A stretch of 64,000 bases of DNA from Notolepis coatsorum (taxonomy: Eukaryota > Chordata > Actinopteri > Aulopiformes > Paralepididae). Of the stretch, positions 32,008 through 43,344 are shown piece after piece (position 1 is the first letter of the stretch; each line of letters begins with the position of its first letter). The notes under the pieces were generated by a model. The model was not told the origin of the DNA. It saw nothing but the letters and a program-made list of their open reading frames with translations, and searched no databases. The DNA lies in assembly GCA_963971535.1 (NCBI GenBank), contig OZ020589.1, positions 82,732,860 through 82,796,859 on the forward strand, in the 5' to 3' direction. Made by a program: the position numbers and the translations under genes.

Positions 32008-32626
32008 CACATGAATAGGGATGGGAATTGATAAGATTGTATCGATACGATTCTGCTTATCGATTCGATTATTTATCGATTCCTGCTTTATAATTTAAAT
32101 AAATAAATTGGAAATGCAACAGAAATAAGCTGGTTAGAATAACAACATGCAACTTGACATTTCTGAGTGTCATTTATTGTTGAGCCCCCATGTCAGAAAA
32201 ATACAAAAACTGTAAACAAAAAAAATTAAATATAGCCTACAATAAAATAATGTATTTGAGATTATTTTTTTTATTTTTTTTTTTATTCTTAAACTAATTT
32301 AATCTATTGAATAATGACCTGTTGAATGTAACTACAGTTCAATATCTTAAAGGGGAACTATTTTACTATTTCTTTCACTATTTGGGCACTTTTACACAAT
32401 TCCTGTGAGTTTATGGGACACATGTAAGGTTTATTAAAAAAAAGAAGAAAAGAAATCCCTTTCTAATCAAGTACTCAAAAACAGCATTTGTCTACCTCAA
32501 CATTTTAAGACGTTTTGAGGCTTGGCCACGCCTATACTCGGAATGCGATTTGAGTGACAGAGAGAGAGAGAGACCCCCACCTGTAGCTCCGCCCATACGC
32601 GTGCAAAAGTGAACTCGTACACAAAC

Positions 32627-34010
32627 ATGGCGCAAGCATACGTTTTTGATCCGGAGAGTGACCCCGACTACGAGGAAGACGAGATTGAGGGAGGGCTTCA
32701 AGTTGTTTCTGAGTGGTGGGTAATGTATACTGTCTAACAACAGTCAGTAACAGTAACGTTAGTTAGTAGTCATTTATGACGTTATAGCGAGCTATAACGT
32801 TAGCGAGCTATAACGTTAGTTTTCTTTGGGTAAATTAGGTAGCATGCCCAACGAAAAGAGAAGCATAATGTTATATATTGCATCCACGTCTTACAAGTAC
32901 AGTAGGAATTGTGTTGAATCTGTTCACTACAGTATATGCACTTTCGTTTATGCAGGTGTGTCTGTGGCAACTGTGCTCCAATGCCTACCACGGTGGAGAA
33001 TCGTTGTTGCCTGGAAGTACCTCAGGTACAGTCATCAATGTTACAAAAACATTCATCTGGCTAACAGTTACAGAAAACATGCATCTGGCTAATGTCGCAT
33101 TCTTTAGATTGACCTTGAAGGATGAGGACAGGGTTTAGGGTGAATAAATGGACTAACTGTATTGTTTTATATAGGTCAGGAGAAGATGTGACCAAGCACC
33201 GGAAACCCCTTTGTGCATGGTGGACTACCCAGGTTTGGAACCGGTCTGCCTAAACCCATATTCGCTGCAAATGGCAAACAATATCTACAGGGCAGATTAT
33301 GGGCGTCTGCCAATCCAGGGCATAAACAAGTATGTATAATGTAATAACAGTACAGCTGTATAATGTATTTGAATACTGTGTTGTGCATGAAGGAATGTCA
33401 CTGTGTTGTACATCACAAAACACAATTTATTTTACATTATAATACCAGCGAATATTACTTGTACATCATACAATTGTGTAATTGTAAATTAACAAAGGCA
33501 GTTGTGCAAATAGTGACAATTCAAGTATATACGATTAACTGAACTTGTTATTTATCCAAATAATAAACATTGGATAACCAAGGAGCAGTTATCAATAAAA
33601 AGAACATGGCTTCCATAAACACAAATACTAATACTGGGAGGAATAAATCCACTACTATTAGAGGAGTAAATAGCACTGACTTGCCAAACACTTTTAATTA
33701 TTATGTACACGGACAGCTGCAGATCGCTTCATGACCAAAGGCATCTGGTTAAGTTTTCAGATGACACTGTCCTTGTATCCCTACTGCAGCGCTCCGAAAC
33801 TAATCATGGACCTTTTCATAAATAAAATACTTCTTTTTCTTTAGTCGTTTCAGATATGTAGCTTATCGAAGCTTTGTCAGCTGGTGCTGGCGTTTTCTGG
33901 GTCGCCACGTGAGGGTTGTCATTCCCTCTTGTGTGGTCCTTCGCATCCATGCGGAATACCCAGACGAGGAGGGGGTATACACTGGCTTCAGACTGCCGCC
34001 CCTTGACTAA
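32627..34010 (+). CDS. P2X7 cytoplasmic-tail-like (ballast domain) protein, 4 exons, intact
   Basis: Exons: 32627-32715, 32956-33025, 33175-33329 and 33845-34010. Every intron has GT...AG ends and the phases agree. The sum is 480 nt, giving 159 residues and a stop, with no frameshift. The acidic N-terminus begins MAQAYVFDPESDPDYEEDE. Then comes WCVCGNCAPMPT, a CC pair, further cysteines, AYRSFVSWCWRFLG, VVIPSCVVLRI and YPDEEGVYTGFRLPP. Order and spacing match the cysteine-rich C-terminal domain of the P2X7 receptor: W-C-x-C-x2-C, AYR, LPSC-like, EFP-like, Y-x-GF. There is no channel domain and no membrane segment, so this is the tail domain alone. In P2X7 that domain binds zinc and guanine nucleotide; the role in a transposon is unknown. 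AATAAA follows at about 34015. It converges on the transposase gene. Confidence 0.85.
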
Positions 34011-34056
34011 AGAAAATAAAAACATTAAAAAAAACGCTAAGACCTTTGTGTTACTA

Positions 34057-34690
34057 CTGTATAATGAGTCTTGATTGGTTTGAGTGTGTATAATGAATAT
34101 AAGTATGGGTTGGTAATAGTGTGTATAATGAATATGAGTCTGGGTTGGTATGTAAGGGATAATGTATAGCTACGAGGTCATTGTCGCAAAATAATTGACC
34201 GACACGGAGTTTAAAATACCGAGGCGCCTCGCCGAGTAATACAGAGTTATCGAGTAATAACGGACCTCTGACGAGCGCTATTGACCAATCACAAGCAAGC
34301 ATTTCGGCGAATGTGAAAACGCCATGTAATAAGACTGTATAATGAATATGAGTCTGGGTTGGTAATAGTGTGTATAATGAATATGAGTCTGGGTTGGTAA
34401 TGGTGTGTATAATGAATATGAGTCTGGGTTGGTAATGGTGTGTATAATGAATATGAGTCTGGGTTGGTAATGGTGTGTATAATGAATATGAGTCTGGGTT
34501 GGTAATGGTGTGTATAATGAATATGAGTCTGGGTTGGTAATAGTGTGTATAATGAATATGAGTCTGGGTTGGTAATAGTGTGTATAATGAATATGAGTCT
34601 GGGTTGGTAATAGTGTGTATAATGAATATGAGTCTGGGTTGGTAATAGTGTGTATAATGAATGAGTCTGTGTTGGTAGGAGTGTATACTA
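34057..34690. repeat. 35-bp minisatellite between the two convergent genes
   Basis: The unit is TATAATGAATATGAGTCTGG GTTGGTAATAGTGTG, about 12-13 copies, interrupted at about 34148-34335 by an unrelated insert. It lies between the stop codons of the plus gene (34010) and the minus gene (34784). Confidence 0.92.
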
Positions 34691-34962
34691 CTCATTGTTT
34701 TATGGTTGAAATGTTCGAGATAAATAAAGAACATTACTGAATATGAGGGAGCAGGTTCATTGGACCAGTATCCTGGTCTGGCTTCAGACCGCCCCTTCAT
34801 TAAAGCGTGACTCATATCCCGCAATGGCATCCTCCATTGAAGGCCTGTCAAAATGCGCAGACAGATGTTCAGGGATGGGAATCTTAAGCACCTCCTCTAT
34901 GTAACGTTCCGGTTCAATGATGACGCTGTCAAACAAGAGCTCCATGAGCTCGTTCACACAGT

Positions 34963-35448
34963 CTGTAAATAAAAAATGCCATGTCATGTTATAAATGTTA
35001 TTTAAATTTATTTTTATTCTTACAACTATGTTATTGCTGTTCAACTGTAAGTGCAGTTTTAGTCTTTCAATAATATAGTTTATGCATGTTAATAAATCTG
35101 GATGTTTTACTTAATGTTGCAGCAGCCCTTATGGGTTTCAGAGTGTAGCCCCCCTTCTTTGCCTTGGGAAAATTTAACTTGAAGGCAGCTCTCCGGTGGA
35201 ACTTGTAGCTTGTGGGCGTTTGGCATTTTCATTGAAATGCATTGCAGATAGGTAGAGTCTGAAAGAACAAAAATATATATAAGCAATATATTTTTAAAAG
35301 ATCTAGTAGGTCATCTATTTTCTACATAATGAGTGATTACACATCAGGCGTTCATAATTAGTCATCTGTACACAATCTAAATTACCTGCAAAGCATTCCT
35401 AGAAATGGAAACACAATGTTCTTTGGTGTAAGATGACACTGTGATAGG
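34963..35448. other. Transposase intron between exons at 35111 and 34962
   Basis: AT-rich intron sequence; the splice junctions are given in the transposase entry. Nothing else is seen. Confidence 0.5.
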
Positions 35449-37634
35449 CAGGGAACAAAATAACCACCCGCCAAGCGCCAATGGCCTGTAGATTTAAGGT
35501 TTGGCGAGTAAAAATGTGAGGTCTGCCCGCCACCTGGCGTGTAGTTCATATTGATACTCTTATTTTGAAAATCCTGTGCGGGTCTTATTTCCGCCCCAAG
35601 CGCAGCTCCAGTCATACTATCTATCGCTCCGGCAGCTAGCAACGTTCAGGTTCATATGATACTCTTATTTTGAAAAACCCTGCAACTCCGCGAGTCATAT
35701 GATATCCGCCCAGTCCGTGCTTCTGAAAGCAGAGTGCTTCTGAAAGCAGAGCAGCGCTCTACACAGCAGTGCGCCTACACGACCCAAAATAAGACCTGGT
35801 GTTTTTTTTCTTCTCACAACGGGTCAAATGCATCTACATGCTTTGCACCGTCGCCATTCCTTTATGCCCACATTGCCCGCAATTAACATTTATGTACCAT
35901 TACAATCACTACAACGTTAGCGTAAGCTAACAAGCTAATCCTGATCAGAGGCAGAGGCGCAGAGCCATAGAGAACAGCAGACAGTGTGGACTGGAGAAAG
36001 GGAAATGGGGGGGCACTCTCCCCTTCCCTGTGTGTGTGCGTGCGTGTGTTTGGAAAGACGATGAAGTCACTAGTCAGCAGTGATGCCAGTAACGCGTTAC
36101 TAAGTAACGCGTTATTGTAATCTGATTACTTTTCCCCGAAAATAGTAATCTAACGCGTTCATCTTTAAAAGCCAGTAATCTGATTGCAGTTACTTGTCCA
36201 AGTGGCTGTGCATTACTATTTCGTTACTATCTCATCATAAATTCATAATGCAGGCGGAATGCAGTATTTTATTTCGTTTTCGACAGTCAAAAATACATTT
36301 TGAGCTGTTTTTCTTATTTGGGAGTGACGTGGTGTGGCAGTGAAAGGGTTAAATACAAGAATGTGTCCCGCGGCGTGACTGGTCCCTCTGTCTGTGAGTG
36401 ACTCTGCGTTTGGTCCAATCACATTCCCCATACACAGTCTGCGAATCAGAGGCAGAGTAGGGCGGGTCTTCACAGCACGTCATGTGACATATGCGCCAAT
36501 CGTGTGACAGCAGGGCTCCGTCGTCGGAGAATTCCACCCCAAAACGCTTGGCAAAATTAAAAGTGAAACCGCAAGATGACTTTTGCGGTTTCTGTTCAGA
36601 ATTCCACCCCAAAACGCTCGTCTAAACGTAGCCTCAGTCACTACTTCACGGCGGAGGAAACAAAATACTGTCTACCGCTAAAAACAGCACATCCAATTGC
36701 ATTGAAAGCATCTGGAATCACAACACTAGCCGACACTTCGACTAGGTACAGGAGGGTTGATGGTGGCAGAGCAAAAGCTCTTATTTGCCAGATTTACAGT
36801 TAATTTACATGTTAAAGAGAGACTGATTGTATGTTTATAGAGAGACATTTATAAAAACAATTTAATAGTTACAGTTGATATAATTGAATAGTTCAGCCTG
36901 CATTTGTTAGATGTGATACACTGGTTTTGTAAAACCACTGGCTGGCTGCTCTAATGCTGTGAGCATCATAGACTGTTGCTTTACCATACTTGATGGTACA
37001 GAAGCTGAAGCACTAGTTTAACAATTTACGTTATGTGCAGAGAAACAAGTTAAAAACAATTTATGCACTTTCAATAAAGCGTTTAAAAAAAAACTGTTGG
37101 GGGAACGACGACGACTTCGTAACCTAGTTACTTTCAAAGTAACTAAGTTACTCTGATAATCAAGTAATCAGTAAAGTAACTTAGATTACTTTTTAAAGGA
37201 GTAATCAGTAATCAGATTACTTTTACAAGTAATCTGTGGCATCACTGCTAGTCAGGACTCAGGAGTATATTATAGTAAACTGAGGATTACTGAGGATGGA
37301 CAGATAATGTTGATATTCAAATATAAAAAAGTTTTGAGAGGAGTGGAAGTTTGAAGACAGACTACAATATGATGCAGGGGTGGTGAGTTGAAACTGTGTG
37401 TGTGTGTCCTGACCCCACTTCTATGTTTCAATAAATTATTTGCATTTAAAACGATTAACGCTGACTCATTCCTTCAGTCCACTCAAAATTATGCTAATAT
37501 TCCTTATGTTGTTTATGGCTGGTATTTAATATATAAAATTTTTGGCTGGTAAAAAATTTGCATGGCTGGTAGTTTTTAAAATCTACCAGCCAAATGGCTG
37601 GTACTGTAAGTCAAAAAGTTAAGTTTGTTCCCTG
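35449..37634. mobile_element. hAT element in a transposase exon
   Basis: The termini are CAGGGAACAAAATAACC and AAGTTTGTTCCCTG. Only GATAGG (6 bp) is shared by the flanks (35443-35448 and 37635-37640), so the original 8-bp duplication has decayed. It cuts the exon between LESY and HSVIL-like codons. It is the same family as 23714-28363 and is enlarged by the hAT at 36078. Confidence 0.85.
36078..37247. mobile_element. hAT element, TSD CTAGTCAG
   Basis: The termini are CAGTGATGCCAGTAACGCG and CTGTGGCATCACTG, with duplications CTAGTCAG at 36070-36077 and 37248-37255. Subterminal AGTAATCTGATTACT repeats. The paralogous empty site is at 26514-26521. The coding remnant is unclear. Confidence 0.94.
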
Positions 37635-37640
37635 GATAGG

Positions 37641-38853
37641 ACTCCAGTGGAGATGTTTGGTGGTGTGGACTAAGTTTAGCGACATCCTTCAGGATTCTCT
37701 TGTTTAGAAGCACTTTCTCAAGTCTGAAGGGCAGCCGTTGATTCTAAAGGTAAAAATAAATTGCATTCAGAGTGCAGATATTTCATTATAGTATATTACA
37801 GTAGATTAGAACTATTCCAGCAAGTCCACATTTGTAAATCACACCAATCTAGAATGAAAACATCAACAGTTGAAAAAAAAATATGTTGAATATATACTCA
37901 TCATGAAAGATGGACAGACATACATAGGTCTTTTGACAATATCAACTTCTGACACATAACCATAGTATGTACATACGAGGCTTCAACCACTTGCTCTTAT
38001 CTCTTGAGAGATGGTCCGCATGAAGACACTTTTTAAACAGTGGGTCTTTGTGTGTATGGACATCATGCATGTGGTTGAAGACTGACGCCCACTTTGTCAG
38101 GGCTGTCTGCGATGAAGATGCAGTCCAATAGAGGTGGTTTGTTATGGCTTGCCTCCACTTCTTCACCACCAGACAGTCCTTATCCTTGGCCACTTGGTCC
38201 ACCTTCTTAGACAACCCTTGTAATATGATTTTGCAGAACATAACAGTCATCATCCAGTCTATTACATAATTGATTTACTTACCAAGCTATACATTTTTTG
38301 TTTACACAGCTTAATTTTAGACCTTTGATAGCATGCATATTTAAACAGAACAGGATAACAACAGCATAAGAGATTGAATGTGTCATACCCTTTGCTAGAT
38401 GCCAGACATCATAGAAGTGATTGATGCCCTGATCTCTTAGGAACTTCTGAATCTGGGGGTGGCGGTCTGTGACGATGCAGTTCAATGTCACACCACTGTC
38501 CTTCAGAAGAGCTAGGCTTCGCTGCAGTCCTTCTTTCTCCATATGTAACTCCCACCGACCTCATTGCTCTGTTGAACAGAACAGAGGCAGAACAGTATTT
38601 ATGTTTGGACACTAGGGGGCACACCAAGCTCTATAAGAGGCTCTGTATTCAGAGCTAGTACATGCACCTGCAAGGATTCACTCTCAAACCTGGAACTGCT
38701 TATCTGCAACAAACAATTGACAACTGCTCTGTTCAACTTCATCATCATTCATCTTTCCTTTGGACAATAAAACCCTGCAAACTACATCGGCTGCATCTTG
38801 GACATTCAAGTCATTCAATGAGACAAGCGGCCACTACAAGTAGTATATTCACC
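37641..38853. other. Introns between transposase exons
   Basis: The stretch at 38569-38852 has an AATAAA-containing insert of unknown type. No second gene is supported. Confidence 0.4.
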
Positions 38854-39102
38854 TGCACTAGCTGGATGTCTATGACAGTGTTGGAGTCGAGTTCCATGAC
38901 GGAGTAGCTGCCGTACTTTGCGCAGTGGCCTGTGGACATACAGGAGTAGAATAACAATTTCATCAATGTGGTGCAATACTCTGAATTAAATCATAAAGTA
39001 GGAATCTGACATTGGGAAATGCTTCTAACCTGGGGAGTCTGCACGCATTTTGCCTCCAATGATGACCTTATCCTTCTGGCTCAAAGTTGCAAGAGTCACC
39101 TG

Positions 39103-39348
39103 AATGAATTAAAACTTTATTTAACAGATTGCAGAATGGGTACAATACAGTACGGCTCAATACACACAATTGTTAAGGGGATGCAGACCAGAGAAAGACG
39201 TTTGTCTTGTTTACATCAGGGTCCCCCATTTTCAATTCATATTGACATTTATGACATACACAACATGCATGACATTTATGGCATAGGGACATACAGGGAC
39301 ACCTTGTGGAACACCACAGCTCACTGTGAGGGGGGGGGGGGATAGAGT
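39103..39348 (-). repeat. LINE 3' tail, copy 3, in a transposase intron
   Basis: Reverse orientation of the 7472 family, with tail GAATGAATTAAAACTTTA. It lies directly upstream of the acceptor of the exon starting at 39099. Confidence 0.75.
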
Positions 39349-39414
39349 ACCGTTTACCTCCTGTTGTGTCTTCCATCTGTTAATAATGGCAGGTTCCAAG
39401 TACATCCTGGCGTG

Positions 39415-40029
39415 TAGGGATGGGAATCGAGAACCGGAACCGGTTGGGAACCGTTACCTAATTGTCAGATTCCTGGAATCGCATGCCTCCATGACTATCG
39501 ATTCCTCTTATCAATGCCAAGTTCTTCTGACAGTTGCGCATTTTAAAACAATAACGTTAGCGCTACGCATGCAGCCATAGCAGACTCTTTGATTCCTTGA
39601 CTAAGAAAACCTAAATGAAAACGAATGCTTTCACTGTATAAATATTCTCCCATTTCATCCATTTTAGATGATCACAATAGACTGAGGCTGCAGCTAGTGG
39701 TTCTCGCGCACCTCAGGAAAATCCTTTCACGCTAGTACAGCGGGGTAAACCGACTCAGGAAAAGGTGAACGCGTGGCACAGAGCAGTCACTAAATTTGTA
39801 AGGGCTCGAAATTGCGACCATTTTGGTGGGGGCTCAACAATAAATGACAATCAGAAATGTCAAGTTGCATGTTGTTATTCTAACCAGCTTAGTTCTGTTG
39901 CATTTCCAATTTATTTATTTAAATTATACATTTATCAGGAATCTATAAGGGAATCGATAAAGAATCAGATCAATAAGCAGAATCTATAATGGAATCGTAT
40001 CGATAAAATCTTATCAATTCCCATCCCTA
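39415..40029. mobile_element. hAT element in transposase exon 5, TSD CTGGCGTG
   Basis: The termini are TAGGGATGGGAATCGAG and AATTCCCATCCCTA, with duplications CTGGCGTG at 39407-39414 and 40030-40037. Removing it restores RRHARMYLEPAIINRWKTQQ in the transposase. Confidence 0.95.
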
Positions 40030-40482
40030 CTGGCGTGTCTCCGAAACGCGCTGTACTTCATCGTCTTGACGCGGAATGCATTGAGAACCTAATATTTTTT
40101 AAGACAAGAAAATAATAAATTAATAACGCTTTGTTAATATGCATGTGTGAAACACAAACAAAATGGAAACATAATGGATACATGACTTATGCAATCAATA
40201 CCTTCTCCATTTGGTTGAAAGATGCCCCTGTGAAGTAGACAGCAGCAGAAAGTTGTAGGTTCCCTGCAGGTGTGATTCCAATCAATGGCTGACTCGCCCA
40301 CTTTCTGCTAAACTGGCAATGGGGGCACCGTTGACTGACAGCCAAGAAGGTTCCTCGCGTTGTCTTCTGGACATCACATGCAGCACTGCACACCGGACAC
40401 TTTTGGAATAGCTGGAGGAGACAGTCTTCGTATACGATGCATTTAGGTACATCGTATATGGGGGGTGAGGCTTGCCTGCTCA

Positions 40483-40570
40483 AGTTCAAGTTTCTGTAAT
40501 AGTTGTCATACAGAAGTACAGAATACTTTTATACAAAATGCTTCTTACTGTTACGCTCCAGAGGGATATG
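40483..40570 (-). repeat. L2 3' UTR fragment
   Basis: It matches the L2 tails at 13324 and 46097 (AGTTGTCATACAGAAGTACAG, ACGCTCCAGAG). It sits immediately upstream of a transposase exon acceptor. Confidence 0.8.
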
Positions 40571-41126
40571 AGCTTAAGAATAAAGAAAAAAGGAAAAGAG
40601 AAACACAATGACGTAAATAAATGACGTCATCTACATCAGAACTGGCACATCTATACAGCATTACTATTTACTGGCTAAGAACTTACGCTATAATCGAGGA
40701 CTCGGTCATCACTGAGTCAGGGCTGAACGTGGAGTCATGAGGCTCTTGGTCCTCAAAGGGGGAGCTGAAGAACACATCATCATCGTCATCCAAATCCAGC
40801 CGTGGTCTTTTACCGGATTGAAACGTCTTCACGGGTGTTGAGGTGGAGGGAGCAGGTTCATTGAACCAGTAGCCTGGGGTTCCAACTCCAACCTCTACAG
40901 ACACCACTTTTGCCTGAACAGCTATTTAGAAAACATACAGTAATTTAGTCAAAGAAGGCAGACTTTAGTTCAATGTGTACAGATTGCTAGGCATTCACAA
41001 GTCTGATGGCCTGTTCAGATCTGAGTGATGTAGGGATGGATGAGTTCAGTGATAGATAGGGGTCTGACCGTGGAGTGCTCTGAAAGTAAAAGTGAGGACT
41101 TTGAAGCGAATTCTATAGTGTGCAGG

Positions 41127-42418
41127 CAGGGCCGTAGCCAAGGTTTAGAAATTAGGGAGGTCCATTTATTTTTTTTGGCCCAGACCGGCCCACTATAATC
41201 GGTCGGACACCACCCAGCCAGGGTTTAGAAATTAGGGAGGTCCATTTTTTTGTATAGAAACTTTATTATCTAGAGATCAACTTAAGGTCAGTCACTCACA
41301 AAGTCATTTACAGGACGTGGGGGCACTTACTGGTGAGTGGCCTAAAGAGTGCACCAAAGCCCTGTGGTCTCTTATGCATTTATAATTTGGTGAATGGGCA
41401 AAAAATGCATACCAAAATGAGTTATACAACCCAACCTATTCATTCAAAATGCATTATCTATAATAAAGTCACCTGTTGTTGGTAAAAAATAATTTTACTG
41501 AAGTATTAACATATTTCTCCACTTGATTTGATTTGAAATCTTTATTTCGAACATGCAATGAATACAAACAAACAATAACAAAAGCAAAACGCAACTCAAT
41601 CTAAAATCAATGGTATGCTTGTTTGTTTGGGTAGTTTGACCCGCCGGCCACTAGGGGGCAGCGTCTCATTAGTAGTGCTGATCAGCTTAGGTGACGGTCA
41701 CTCGCGATGCTGACCAAATAACGTTATCATTCATATTATTATCGACATCACTATGGCAGAGATGGCACACACAAACTACCTCAGGTTCCTCTTCCAACTC
41801 ACTGTCCCTCCTCGGCCCTGCTGCCTCTGCCTGGCTGGTAGTGGCTATCTGAGGCTGTTGAACTTGTTGAAGCAGCAAACATGTCTGTAATTTAATAAAA
41901 ATTTTCAGTATCCACCTCTAGATTTCAGAATTTTTTTCGCCCGCAATTTCTCTGCACCCCCTTTGCGCTTCTTCTGTTTCTCCATTTTTCTCTCTTTTCC
42001 GCATCTGTTCACGAGAAACAGGTGAGAGAGGGGGGGGGGGCTTATTAAGAGATGTGATTGGGCCGCTTGGGAGGCGGGCCAGCATAATGGGCCGCTGGGA
42101 CAGGCTAGTGGGCCGGTCGTTGACAACAGAGATGTGATTATTGGGCCGGCCCAGTGTCAGTCAGTACCAAATGGGCCGCTGGGACAGGCTAGTGGGCCGG
42201 TCGTTGACCAAACAGCCCACGCGCAGGCTTGTCAGTCACTGCTGTTCTGCTCGCGCATGCTTTGAAAGCAAAGCCACCTGCATGTCCCTTGCCTGGGCAG
42301 AAGCGACCAAATAGTGCTGTAGCAATGCAGGTGGGAGTACCTTTGCCAAACATCAAACATTACCGGACATTTTCAACTCTCGAGTGTACATTTATATTGT
42401 GATATTTCTATAATTTTT

Positions 42419-42474
<56 letters not shown>

Positions 42475-42529
42475 ACAAATAGTTACCGAGGTCCGGACCT
42501 CGGTGACCTCATAGCTGGCTACGGCCATG
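41127..42529 (-). mobile_element. hAT element in a transposase intron, TSD TGTGCAGG
   Basis: The termini are CAGGGCCGTAGCCAAGG and TGGCTACGGCCATG, with duplications TGTGCAGG at 41119-41126 and 42530-42537. On the minus strand at about 41900-42010 it reads MEKQKKRKGGAEKLRAKK, like the N-terminus of hAT/ZMYM-type transposases; the rest is degraded. It carries (TTG)n at 42419-42473 and a tandem GGGCCGCTGGGACAGGCTAG block near 42090 and 42175. Confidence 0.88.
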
Positions 42530-43069
42530 TGTGCAGGAATACCAGAATGAGAGTGATGTGACAGGATTATTTTGACCTTGTGAGTAGCCTGGCTGCAGCA
42601 TTTTGGACCATTTGCAGTTTGTCTGTGGATGATATTACAGTAGATAGATATTTAAAGGCTATTATAGCTGCCAAAACTACATGTGTGCATTACATGTGCA
42701 ATAGCTACAGAATTGATATTCTAAGCAACACATCACAGCACTAACTGGAATACATAAATTGCTAATTGATCAGAAATGTTACAAACCTCGACTTTTGACA
42801 TGTGTCTGTAAAGTTCTTTTCGAGAGCCGAGTGCCAACAGATATCCTATTTAGGGGGTCAGTCTGGCAACAGATGTCCCGGGAAGCTGGGCGCTGCAAAG
42901 GCCTGCTGCCCTAAGGATAAAAACAATTACATATATAATACAATACAATACATCTGTCTGTAACATATTTTGATTCACTACTTGGAATAAAACCATTGAA
43001 GGTAGGGTAAGAATAGTGCAGGTAAAGTTTAGATATTGAATATAGTCAGGCCCGACTGGATTATTTGAT

Positions 43070-43344
43070 CATTTATTTCACAATTAGGATGGAATACCTT
43101 ACACTCCGTCTAACACACACACACACACACAAAGCGTTTACTATCGTTAGATTTTCTTGGCGCAATAAACAGCTAAGATAAACCTTATTCCCCCCCAAAC
43201 ATACACAAGGAACATAATCATTCATTCGCAATACACACAACTAGGTCTATATAAATTATATATAATGAAGCACAGAGCTAAAATAACGTTAGCTAAGCTA
43301 GCAACAATTAGTTAGTTAGCTGACTAATTACGACATTTGTATTT
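43070..43344. other. Transposase intron with (AC)n
   Basis: A short (AC)n run at 43112-43131. No gene. Confidence 0.5.

Noticed and set aside
32627-34010. A host P2X7 receptor gene
   Set aside because: Only the cytoplasmic tail domain is present, with no channel or membrane helices, and the gene lies wholly inside a TTAA-flanked transposon.
34054-34851. A 265-codon minus-strand frame full of THYYQPRLIFI-like repeats
   Set aside because: It is the 35-bp minisatellite read in an open frame, with a piece of transposase exon text at its start. No gene signal.
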